Below are positions 15,660 through 24,300 of a stretch of 27,971 bases of DNA, one piece after another; within the stretch, counting starts at the first letter, position 1, and every line of letters starts with the position of its first letter. The stretch is from RGIG8244 sp045639325. GTDB taxonomy: Bacteria > Verrucomicrobiota > Lentisphaeria > Victivallales > UBA1829. Both the position numbers and the translations under genes were made by a program. The stretch is from NCBI GenBank assembly GCA_045639325.1, contig JAZUCU010000018.1:1-27971 (forward strand), read 5' to 3'. A model generated the notes under the pieces. The model did not search any database. It was not told the DNA's origin and saw only the letters and a list, made by a program, of their open reading frames with translations.

Positions 15660-16940
15660 ATGCACGACATCATTATTGAAGGACCTGCCCGCACACAGGG
15701 CATCATCCGCCCCGGCGGGAATAAAAATGCAGCATTACCCATTATTGCAGCGGCTATGCTGACCGACGAACAAGTGGTATTGCATAATCTGCCGAACATT
15801 CTTGATGCCGATGCCATGTTGAATCTTGCCCGGCAGATTGGAGCCTCCGTCACCAGAAACGGTACGGATGTGACAATTCACGCAAAAAATATTGATAAAT
15901 CCGATCTGCCACGCCAGCTCTGTGCCTCCATCCGGGCATCCATCCTCTTCGGTGCACCGGTTACCATCCGCTGCGGCGAAGCAACCGTCGGTCTTCCCGG
16001 TGGAGACTTTATCGGAAGACGCCGTCTGGATTCCCATTACTATGGATTGAACAAGCTGGGTATTTCCCATAAACTGGGCAATGGAGCTGTTACATTCAAG
16101 CAGGAAAAACCTCTCACCGGCAGCGATATGTTCCTGGACGAAGCAAGTGTTACGGCGACGGAACATATCCTTATCGCCGCCGTTCTGGCAAAAGGTACAA
16201 CTATTATCCGTAACGCGGCATCAGAACCCCACGTGCAGCAGCTTGCAGAATTCCTGAACAAGATGGGCGCCCAGATTTCCGGAATCGATACCAACACCTA
16301 TGTCATCAAAGGAGTGGAAAAACTCCATGGCTGCGAATATGAATTGGAAGCAGACCATATTGAAGTTGCCAGTTTCCTCTGTATGGCAGCGGCTACCGGC
16401 GGCAGTGTGGAATTCGAAGGCAACATTCACCCTCGTCATTACTGGATGACACGCCGTGTATTCGACCGGTTCAACATCCATTTCAAACTTTCCAAAGGCC
16501 ATATCAGTATGGCTGCCGGGCAGAATCTCAAAATCAAGATGGATGCCGGGAATGCCATTCCCATGATTTCCGATGGCCCCTGGCCCCAATTCCCCAGCGA
16601 CATGATGAGCTGTCTCATCGTCACCGCAACCCAGGCGAAAGGCACGGTTCTCTTCTTTGAAAAAATGTTCGAAAGCCGTCTGTATTTTGTCGATAAATTG
16701 ATTGCCATGGGTGCGAATGCGGTCGTCTGTGACCCCCACCGTGTTGTGATTTCCGGTCCGGCGAAATTGCGGTCGCTGGAAATGTCAAGTCCGGATATCC
16801 GTGCAGGTATGGCGCTGGTTCTTGCCGCATCCTGTGCAAAAGGCAGAAGCATCATCCACAATGCCGATATGATTTTCCGCGGATACGAAAATCTCATGGA
16901 AAAACTTCAGACTCTCGGCGTTCAGGCAGAATTGATTTGA
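15660..16940 (+). CDS. murA: UDP-N-acetylglucosamine 1-carboxyvinyltransferase (MurA), Cys-to-Asp type
   Basis: 426 residues from the ATG at 15660, chosen over an upstream in-frame ATG at 15621 because AAGGAG lies just before it and it gives the usual MurA length. MurA transfers enolpyruvate from PEP to UDP-GlcNAc, the first committed step of peptidoglycan synthesis in the cytoplasm. Expected features are present: Lys22-Asn23 in GGNKNAALP, Arg91, Arg120, the FPSDM motif with its catalytic Asp, and RGYE near the end. The active-site loop reads LPGGDFIGRRR: Asp116 sits where E. coli has catalytic Cys115. Asp at this place is known from Mycobacterium and Chlamydia and gives intrinsic fosfomycin insensitivity. 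The downstream hydrolase follows by 10 bases. Peptidoglycan synthesis is thus likely in this organism. Confidence 0.93.
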   Translation: MHDIIIEGPARTQGIIRPGGNKNAALPIIAAAMLTDEQVVLHNLPNILDADAMLNLARQIGASVTRNGTDVTIHAKNIDKSDLPRQLCASIRASILFGAPVTIRCGEATVGLPGGDFIGRRRLDSHYYGLNKLGISHKLGNGAVTFKQEKPLTGSDMFLDEASVTATEHILIAAVLAKGTTIIRNAASEPHVQQLAEFLNKMGAQISGIDTNTYVIKGVEKLHGCEYELEADHIEVASFLCMAAATGGSVEFEGNIHPRHYWMTRRVFDRFNIHFKLSKGHISMAAGQNLKIKMDAGNAIPMISDGPWPQFPSDMMSCLIVTATQAKGTVLFFEKMFESRLYFVDKLIAMGANAVVCDPHRVVISGPAKLRSLEMSSPDIRAGMALVLAASCAKGRSIIHNADMIFRGYENLMEKLQTLGVQAELI

Positions 16941-16950
16941 GCTTGCGGAC

Positions 16951-18585
16951 ATGAACCTTTCCGCTGAAATTCAAGAAACATTTGTCCCCGCGGCTGACGG
17001 GTCACGGATGAAGACGCTTTTGTGTCTTCCGCCGGTGCGCCCCTGTCCTGCCGTTGTCATCCGCTCCCCTTATGGAATCTGCAGCGATGATCTTCAATTC
17101 ACGGAAGATTTCTGCCGGAGCAATATCGCCTGTGTTCTGCAGGATTGCCGGGGAACCGGCAGTTCGGAAGGCGAAGTGCAATACTGGGAACAGGAACAGG
17201 CCGATGCCGCCTGTCTTTTTGCGTTTCTGAAAGAACAGCCCTGGTTCAATGGGCGACTCGTCATGACCGGGGAATCTTATTCCGGCGCAACACAATGGCA
17301 GGCAGTCCGGAATCAGGATCCAGCCCTTGTTGGGTTCTCTCCCCATAACGCACCATTGGATTGTTATGACGGCATTTATTTTCCCTCCGGCGCTTACGGT
17401 TTCGCCGCCGGGATTTATTGGGCATTGTCGCAACGTGCCGTCCGGTTGAAACTGCCGGAGATCAATTTCACGCCGGAATTGCTCAAGCATTTACCTTTGA
17501 CTACATTCGATGAAGCCGCAGGGGTGGGCAAATGGGATTCCTTCCGTACCTGGTTGAGTCAGCCTTTGCGGAACAGTTTCTGGGAAAAATGCAGTGCATT
17601 CTCCGCCATCGCCAAAACGCGGGTTCCGGCATACATCACCGGCGGATGGTTCGATCCGTTCATCATGCAGACCTTACGGGCCTTCACAGCCATGCGCAAT
17701 ACTGCCGCCACACCGGAAGCCAGAGAATATACCCGTCTGGTCATCGAACCATTCAATCACGCCATGATGCCCGGCGATGTCAATTACGGCAAATTCTGCC
17801 GTGCAGGAATCATCAATCTCCGAAAACGTTTTCTCAAGAATCTTCTGAACGATCCGGAAGAAGATCCCCTGCCCGATCAGCCTGCCGTGAAATTTTTCCT
17901 GATGGGCTCCAATCAGTGGATCGAAACCGATCAATGGCCAATACCTTCCGTTCAGAAAAATTATTATCTGCACGAAGATCATACTCTTTCGACGGAACTC
18001 CCCGCCGGACTGGAACGCCCCGATTTCTTCTCTTACGATCCGGAGGATCCCGTCCCGACCATTGGCGGCAACAACCTGCTTTTCCTCCCGGCAGGTCAAC
18101 GCAGGCAGAATGAACTGGAAGAACGCAGCGATATTCTGCTTTACACCTCAGCGGAACTGCAGGAAGATATTCATATCATCGGAGCCGTCCGCGCCATTCT
18201 GTACGCAAAATCATCCGCACCGGATACGGATTTTACGGTGAAACTTTGCGATGTTTATCCCGATGGGACGTCATATAACGTGTGCGATGGATTCGTCCGC
18301 GCATCCCGCCGCTATGGAACTGGCATCCATGCGCCGGCGCTTCAGCCCGGTGAAATCGTAAAATATGATATTGACTGCAAAGCAACGGCTTTGACATTTC
18401 AGAAAGGACACCGGATCCGGATTCAAGTTTCAAGCAGCAATTTTCCCTGTTATGACCGCAATCCCAACACCGGCGAACCGTTCGGCGTCGCAATCAAAAC
18501 ACAGAAAGCCCTGCAGACCATCCTCCATGATGAGGAACACCCCTCCCGGCTTATTCTTCCGTTTGTTCCGAATCTGCCGCAGTAA
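16951..18585 (+). CDS. CocE/NonD-family serine hydrolase (X-Pro dipeptidyl-peptidase-like)
   Basis: 544 residues. An alpha/beta-hydrolase domain occupies about 5-290 and a jelly-roll PepX_C-type C-terminal domain about 300-540. The catalytic triad can be placed: Ser109 in GESYSG, Asp235 in GGWFDPF and His270 in EPFNHAMM. QDCRGTGSS (64-72) is the typical oxyanion region. Family members cleave X-Pro dipeptides, cocaine esters or beta-lactam side chains; the substrate here is unknown. No signal peptide, so cytoplasmic. It starts 10 bases after murA and overlaps the convergent FtsW/RodA gene by 35 bases at its 3' end. Confidence 0.88.
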   Translation: MNLSAEIQETFVPAADGSRMKTLLCLPPVRPCPAVVIRSPYGICSDDLQFTEDFCRSNIACVLQDCRGTGSSEGEVQYWEQEQADAACLFAFLKEQPWFNGRLVMTGESYSGATQWQAVRNQDPALVGFSPHNAPLDCYDGIYFPSGAYGFAAGIYWALSQRAVRLKLPEINFTPELLKHLPLTTFDEAAGVGKWDSFRTWLSQPLRNSFWEKCSAFSAIAKTRVPAYITGGWFDPFIMQTLRAFTAMRNTAATPEAREYTRLVIEPFNHAMMPGDVNYGKFCRAGIINLRKRFLKNLLNDPEEDPLPDQPAVKFFLMGSNQWIETDQWPIPSVQKNYYLHEDHTLSTELPAGLERPDFFSYDPEDPVPTIGGNNLLFLPAGQRRQNELEERSDILLYTSAELQEDIHIIGAVRAILYAKSSAPDTDFTVKLCDVYPDGTSYNVCDGFVRASRRYGTGIHAPALQPGEIVKYDIDCKATALTFQKGHRIRIQVSSSNFPCYDRNPNTGEPFGVAIKTQKALQTILHDEEHPSRLILPFVPNLPQ

Positions 18586-19660
18586 GGTCACGACGGCATG
18601 CGGATGCACTTGACGCAATACCGAATGCCAGCAGGGTGGAACATAAGGAACTCCCGCCGTAACTCAGGAATGGCAAGGTGATTCCTGTCGGCGGCAGCAA
18701 CAGGACATTGACACTGATATGCAGCAATGCCTGTGCCAGATACATCAACGCAATCCCTGCAATAAAAATCCGTGCTTCCGGCAGAAGATCCTGCTTCAGA
18801 GAATAGCGGGCAAATACAAATGTAATCACGCAGAATGCGCAAATAATAATCAAGCCGCCGACAAAGCCGGAAGATTCTACAATCGTCGCAAACAGGGAAT
18901 CGGAATGAGGAAGCGGCAGATAGGCATTCGCCCACAACGCACCGTTATGATCCGAGCCCGCAACGCCCCCTTGCGCCAATGTATAACGGAATTGCTGCAA
19001 GTGCCAGGCACTTTGCGCCGTCGGAGAATCCGGATTCAGAAAACCGAGGATCCGATCCCATGAATACCGTTTCCAGATCAGGAATCCGGTAATCCCGACC
19101 AATGCACAGCCGAACGAAACCAGAAATTCCCGCCAGGATCCGCCGGATAGATAAAGCACAATCAGAAAGCCCAACAGAAAAATAAATCCGGTCCCGAAGT
19201 CCGGCTGCAATACAATCAACATCCAGAACACACCGGCAGTCCCGCCCAGCGCAAGAAAACGCCGCCAGCGGGATAATCCCCTCTGCGCCCCGAAGGAACA
19301 GCAAATCAACAGAAATACAATCTTTGCAAATTCCGAAGGCTGAAGATAAAAATTCCCCAGATGCAGCCACCCGCGCATCCCATTGACTTTTGTCCCGAAC
19401 AATAAGGTGAACAGCAGAATCAGAATCATTCCGCCGCCAATATAATAACGCCAATCCAGAAGTTTACGGAACGGAATCAGGGAGCCGCAAAACAAACCGG
19501 CCAGCCCCAGCATAAGCCATAACAACTGCCGTTTCACCATCAACAGCGGTTCCGCGCCGTAAGCACGTGCCGAATAAATCAATAAACAACCCCATAATCC
19601 GGAAACGAGCAATGCCGCAAATACGGGGAAAGAAAACGGAATCTTTATATTCTTAATCAT
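18551..19660 (-). CDS. FtsW/RodA-family (SEDS) peptidoglycan glycosyltransferase
   Basis: 369 residues with about ten hydrophobic segments. Hallmarks are YLQPSEFAKI (105-114), LPLPHSDSLFATIVESSGFVGG (248-269) with Asp254 at the position of the catalytic Asp of this family, and PPTGITLPFLSYGGSSL (323-339). SEDS proteins polymerise lipid II in the inner membrane with a partner class B PBP. The start codon overlaps the stop of the upstream PBP-like gene (ATGA, 19657-19660), so the pair is translationally coupled. Context (mraZ first in the cluster) favours FtsW, though the sequence alone does not settle FtsW versus RodA. Its 3' end overlaps the convergent hydrolase gene. Confidence 0.9.
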   Translation of the reverse strand: MIKNIKIPFSFPVFAALLVSGLWGCLLIYSARAYGAEPLLMVKRQLLWLMLGLAGLFCGSLIPFRKLLDWRYYIGGGMILILLFTLLFGTKVNGMRGWLHLGNFYLQPSEFAKIVFLLICCSFGAQRGLSRWRRFLALGGTAGVFWMLIVLQPDFGTGFIFLLGFLIVLYLSGGSWREFLVSFGCALVGITGFLIWKRYSWDRILGFLNPDSPTAQSAWHLQQFRYTLAQGGVAGSDHNGALWANAYLPLPHSDSLFATIVESSGFVGGLIIICAFCVITFVFARYSLKQDLLPEARIFIAGIALMYLAQALLHISVNVLLLPPTGITLPFLSYGGSSLCSTLLAFGIASSASACRRDLTAADSEQTEE

Positions 19661-20355
19661 TTCTTCTCACTCTCTTTCTGGAAATCCGCAAGCGTCTGAC
19701 GCAATTTCACGTCCTTGCCCGGTAATGCCTCCTGACGGATCCGCAGGGTCTCTTTCACAAATCCGCCGTAACGGTTCAACATCACACGGAAAATACCTTC
19801 CCGTCCACACAGAACCGATTCGTATTCCTTTTCCAGACCGCTCACGCCTTCCAACATCCCGTCATCGCGCCGACGGCAGAAGCCGATCACACCATCCAGC
19901 GAACGGTCGGGGTGACGTCTGCGCATCATAACGATACTGCAGCGCAAATCATAATGCGTCGCCGCACATTGGTGGAGTTTTCCGAATTCAGACATCTCAG
20001 CCATCGGGACAAGTTGATACGGCAATTTTTCATTTTCCGTCAAAGCAACACCGAATTCTTTCCGGATGTATGCAAAAAGTTTTTCCTGCGCCGCCTTGTT
20101 TTTCGGAATGGATTCCAGCGTCAGACGAACCCGGAATTCACTCCATGCCAACAGGACACCATCCGCAGTTTCGATTTTCCCGCGGACAACCGGAATCGTA
20201 CCATCCCGCCATGCAAGACGGGTGCTGTCTGCAACGTATTTCCCGCGCTGCATGACCGTAAAATAGAAAAGACGTCCGGACGCAAGGAGCGCCCAGACGC
20301 CGAAAACAATCAATAATACACGTATTCTTTTTATGTGAGATTGCTCATCATTCAT
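19657..20355 (-). CDS. Transpeptidase-less class B PBP N-terminal protein (FtsI/PBP2 pedestal)
   Basis: 232 residues: a membrane helix at about 11-33, then the PBP dimerisation/pedestal signature PVVRGKIETADGVLLAWS (55-72), which matches the RGxIxDRNGxxLA motif, and GVSGLEKEYESVLCGREG (170-187), which matches GxxGlExxyd..L.G..G. It ends at ALPGKDVKLRQTLADFQ, where a class B PBP would continue into its transpeptidase domain (LTID..LQ). No SxxK, SxN or KTG motif exists here and the stop overlaps the next gene, so this is not an obvious frameshift. It is likely a partner that activates the adjacent SEDS enzyme through its pedestal, with cross-linking supplied by another protein. That role is inference. 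Confidence 0.8.
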   Translation of the reverse strand: MNDEQSHIKRIRVLLIVFGVWALLASGRLFYFTVMQRGKYVADSTRLAWRDGTIPVVRGKIETADGVLLAWSEFRVRLTLESIPKNKAAQEKLFAYIRKEFGVALTENEKLPYQLVPMAEMSEFGKLHQCAATHYDLRCSIVMMRRRHPDRSLDGVIGFCRRRDDGMLEGVSGLEKEYESVLCGREGIFRVMLNRYGGFVKETLRIRQEALPGKDVKLRQTLADFQKESEKK

Positions 20356-20629
20356 CGGAATCCGTCAACAATCTGAGGTCGCCACACCCCGCCCGCAAAT
20401 ACAGCTCCGCATTCTGATTGACACCATTGATCCAGATTTGACGATCTTCTTCCCTGGCAATCCCCTTTGTCCACGCCAATACTGCGGCACGACAATGAGT
20501 CTCCGCATGATTCTGTTCCAACTGCTGATTCATCAGACCATCCTGCAAACGGATTGCCCCAAGGAACAGCAATGCAAATGCCAGCAGAACAAAACTCAGT
20601 ACCAATGTACCTGTCCGTTTCTTCATCAT
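20348..20629 (-). CDS. Small single-pass membrane protein in the ftsL position
   Basis: 93 residues. A membrane helix at about 8-26 (TLVLSFVLLAFALLFLGAI) is followed by a periplasmic segment of about 65 residues with two Cys (46 and 82). SD GAGGAGG sits 5 bases before the first of two ATG codons, right after the mraZ stop. The frame overlaps the next start by 8 bases, so it is coupled to the PBP-like gene. Its place between mraZ and the PBP-like gene is where ftsL lies in standard dcw clusters, but there is no clear coiled coil, and I cannot call it FtsL from sequence. The neighbouring rsmH/mraW is missing. Confidence 0.8.
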   Translation of the reverse strand: MMKKRTGTLVLSFVLLAFALLFLGAIRLQDGLMNQQLEQNHAETHCRAAVLAWTKGIAREEDRQIWINGVNQNAELYLRAGCGDLRLLTDSDE

Positions 20630-20641
20630 TCCATCCTCCTC

Positions 20642-21115
20642 TTAACTCATCTCATTCAAATCTGCATCCATCTCTCGACGGTCTTTTTCCTGCATATGTT
20701 CACTGATCCGCTTCTGTTCTTCTTCCCAACGTTCACGTGACCAGATTTCAACTCCGATCTCAACCCCGACAATTACCACTTCCGCACCCGGTTTCAAATC
20801 CGCATAATCACGGTAATGCTCCGGCAAAGTCAAGCGTCCCTGCGGGGATATACTGATATTCATACTTAATGATCCAAACCGACGCATCGTCCGCCGGGCA
20901 ACAAAGCTTTCCCCTGCCCGACGGGCCGAATGATCTTCGCTCCCGCGGATTTCCAGAAAAACTTCTTCCGGATAAACTGCCAATGCGCCTTCCGGCAGGC
21001 AATGCAGCACAATATCGCCTCCGCGCCGCTCAAAATCCGCAAGCACTCGGGGGCTTAATTTCAGTCTGCTGTTCGCGTCCAGCAAACATTTGTCGAAACC
21101 GCAAAACGGAATCAT
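20642..21115 (-). CDS. mraZ: Transcriptional regulator / division protein MraZ
   Basis: 157 residues with two AbrB-like half motifs: LLDANSRLKLSP (11-22, Asp13 and Arg17 of the DxxxR motif) and ISPQGRLTLPEHYRDYADL (89-107, with Arg94), followed by VVIVGVEIGVEIWSRERWEE. MraZ is a ring-forming DNA-binding protein that represses its own dcw operon by binding repeated boxes upstream of mraZ. Length is typical (about 150), with a slightly longer acidic tail. AAGGAG lies 7 bases before the ATG. First gene of the minus-strand cluster; box array and promoter overlap upstream. Confidence 0.92.
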   Translation of the reverse strand: MIPFCGFDKCLLDANSRLKLSPRVLADFERRGGDIVLHCLPEGALAVYPEEVFLEIRGSEDHSARRAGESFVARRTMRRFGSLSMNISISPQGRLTLPEHYRDYADLKPGAEVVIVGVEIGVEIWSRERWEEEQKRISEHMQEKDRREMDADLNEMS

Positions 21116-21129
21116 CGGACGTCTCCTTG

Positions 21130-21174
21130 AACCATTTTATTCCATCTTGTTCCAATATATTCCATATTTTTCCA
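21130..21174 (-). promoter_or_regulatory. Five-box MraZ operator candidate, 10-bp phased
   Basis: On the minus strand TGGAA begins at 21174, 21164, 21154 and 21144, and TGGTT at 21134, exactly 10 bases apart. E. coli MraZ binds TGGGN boxes repeated with 5-base spacers, giving the same 10-base period. The boxes overlap the -10 and spacer of the mraZ promoter, so binding would block it. Confidence 0.75.
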
Positions 21175-21181
21175 AAATCAA
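21154..21181 (-). promoter_or_regulatory. mraZ cluster promoter
   Basis: TTGATT (21176-21181), 16-base spacer, TATATT (21154-21159) on the minus strand. It lies inside the box array. Confidence 0.6.
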
Positions 21182-21282
21182 GTATTTTTTCAAAAATTTT
21201 TGGATTTTTTTTCGATATTCCGTAATTCCCGCCATCAGGCAATCAAACACCGGTATTTTTTTCGATAAAGGCTTTTTTTTAT

Positions 21283-21311
21283 TTGCATTATTCTATATAA
21301 TGTTATATATT
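21283..21311 (+). promoter_or_regulatory. Possible promoter of the giant plus-strand gene
   Basis: TTGCAT (21283-21288), 17-base spacer, TATATT (21306-21311). An alternative -10, TATAAT, lies at 21296. The GGAG at 21341-21344 is 8 bases before the ATG. Confidence 0.5.
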
Positions 21312-21352
21312 AACGGAAGAGTGTTAGAAAAACGCAAAATGGAGATAAAAAA

Positions 21353-24300
21353 ATGGATTCAATTTATTCCGTTTCAAGTATCGTGCAAAATGAAAATATC
21401 TGCGTATCTGCCGATGCAGCCGGTGATACATTATTGCAATATACCATGCCCCGTGCCGAATATATGCACGGATGTATTGCAACTGCTGTCGGGATGCTTC
21501 TCGGATATTATGAGTTATATGGTTATACGGTCGGTAACAAAACATACGATTTTTCCAATTTGATCCCCGGGACAATTTCCGTCGATTCCCGCGGCAGTGA
21601 CGGCGGAAGCATTTATAATATGTCCGATCCGTCTGTATTAGCACAATTTATTGCATCGGACGAATATGTCGACCGTTTTGTCGGCACATCCGCAAGTCAG
21701 GAAAAGCCTTATACATTTGTAAACGGCGATCCATCCCAGGGCTTGAATATTTCCGAATGGAACTGTCTTGCGGATTACCTCGGGACCGGGCAATATTGGC
21801 GCGGTAACGGGGATTTATCCACGCGATACTATTATGGTGATCTTGCATGGTCAAAAACAACCAGTCAGACTTATTCTGTCAATGGGACTGCTATCCTGGC
21901 AAGATACGTTGACTTCAAATACGGACTTGATCTTTATGTGACTTCTGTGGGATATGAACTGGATGAAAAACAGACCTGCTCCTATACCATTTCCGACTTT
22001 ACGTTCGAAATGTATATGAAAGAAATCGATGCCGGCCGCCCGGTTCTCCTTTCCATGAATAGCGGGAGTTACGGCCACATGGTTATCGGCTATGGATATA
22101 ATGACGCAACAAAGGAAGTCATTTTTGATGATACCTACCGGTATGACTGCCGCATGACCTGGAATGGAAATTATACCTATTCCGGCGACTCTTACAAACT
22201 CAGTGCCGCAACAACTGTTGTCTTTAATGTCGCAGATGAAACACCTGCGATTTCTTACACCCCGGGTGAATGGAGCAAAAGTTATGACGATGCCCTTGCA
22301 TACGCAAAATTGCATAATGTGCCGATTCTGGTATATTATGGAGATACTGCAACATGCGGTTTTTGTCAAATGTTGGAAAATCAGGTTTTTGCGACGGAAG
22401 AATTTCAGAATTACGCTCTTACCGGCTCCGTGGTACTGCTGAAAAATGTTCCGATCACCGGTCTCAGTTCTGCCGGTACACCTGCCTGTTATATTCTTGA
22501 TTCAAACGGGAATAAGATTGCCTCTCGCGTCGGTTACGGCAGCAACACGCAAAATGAATGGATGGCATGGTTCGAAACTTATGTGCAAATGACTGGCTCC
22601 GATTCAAAAATTGACTTGCAGGTACAGAATGCAATTCTTGCTGCGACAACGGGAGCCACACAGAGTACGACAACATTCGAATCCGGCAGCAACTTATACT
22701 TTACTGCCGATATTAAGAATACAGGTTCAGCATCAACTGACAGCAACTTCACCGTTAAGATTTTTGTAGACGATACATTGGTGAAAGAAGTGACCGTGAA
22801 TGCGCTTGCAGCCGGCGGAACTTATAAACTCAAAGATATTGCATTGGGGTCCTTCTCTGGCGGTGATCATACCTGGAAAATTCAGGTGGATACCGGTTAT
22901 GCAATTCTGGAAAAAAATGAACTGAATAATACTTTGACGGGCAACTTTTCCATCAATCATTCCGATGGATACCGTCCGATCAGCAGTTCTTTGACCATTT
23001 CATCCGGTCAAACCAGCTCTGCTCTGCTTATAAAATCCGGTGGATATGTCCGTGTCTCCGGCACGCTGAAAGACAGTGTGGTTTCATCCGGTGGAACAGC
23101 CTATGTTTCCAGGGGCGGACGTGCAAGCAATATGGTTGTTTCCAACAGTGGATATATGTATGTTGGTTCCAACTGCAGCGCGTATGGCATTGATGTCCTT
23201 TCCGGCGGTTCTTGCAGAATTTACAGCAGCAGTTACGCATCGGATGTAACGATTTCTTCCGGCGGTTTCACTTACCTGAATGGAAGCGCAAGACTTGATG
23301 ATTTATTTATTGCAGAAGGCGGAGAGCTTGATCTCAATGGCGTTGTAAGTAAAGCCAATATTTCCGGTCATGCATTGGTACTTACGATCGGAAGTATGTA
23401 TGATGTTACGATTTCCGGAGCGGATGCCGGAGTTTGGGTATACAGCCTCGAAAATACTCTGGCTTCGAATGTCTATGTCGGATCCGGCGGTTATTACTGC
23501 CTCGGATATTGCAGTGATACCTATATAGCAAAAGGATACGATGCGATTGTATCCTCCGGCGGTTCTATGGTTGTCAACACCCAGGCATACGCAAAAAACA
23601 TTGATGTCCAATATGGCGGAAGTGCTTATGTTACGGGACAGCTGGATGGCAATATCACAGTTGCCGGCGCCATGACGGTTGCAAGTTCCGCTGTTGTTTC
23701 TTCCACGGTTTCGCTGAAACTTGATATCAGTGACAGAACGGTGGATGATACCTATCTATTCTCTGGTTTGTCTTATTTCAATTCCGTATCCGGTTTGTAT
23801 CTTGTCGTTGATTCCCAACAGGCATCCGGTAAATATTTACTCAGCTCCAATGCGGCAAATTTCAACCGGTCTTTTTCCATTTGTACCAGCGACGGAATCT
23901 GTACCAACAAAACATTATCCGTTAACGGTACCGTCGCGGTTGACAATACAATATTTGAATTGAAACAATCCAGTTCTTACATGTATGTCAACGTTTATAA
24001 TAAATCGGAAAATTATAACAATGCAATAATCAGCAGCGGTATTGCAAATGTAAAATATGGTATTCCTGCATCCAATACCACAATTGTCTCCAGCGGCAGT
24101 ATGACAGTCGGTGTCAGCGGTGTAGCTTCCAATACAAAAGTCTTGCAGGGAGGAAGAGTCTACGTTTCTTCCGGCGGGGTTATTTCCGGTGCAACACTTT
24201 CCGGCAGTGCGGCGGTTTCTGCAGCCAGTACCGGCAGCCAGTATGTATCGACTGCCAGCGCATGGGGCTATGTTTCCAACGGCGGAAAAGCGACCGATTT

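Noticed and set aside
19657..20355. Frameshifted full-length ftsI
   Set aside because: The next 1100 bases encode an intact SEDS protein that overlaps the stop codon. No transpeptidase motif is left in any frame nearby.
20438..20740. 100-codon plus-strand frame opposite the mraZ cluster
   Set aside because: Overlaps two better minus-strand genes with good ribosome sites. Its peptide is Cys/Gln/Phe-rich without motifs.
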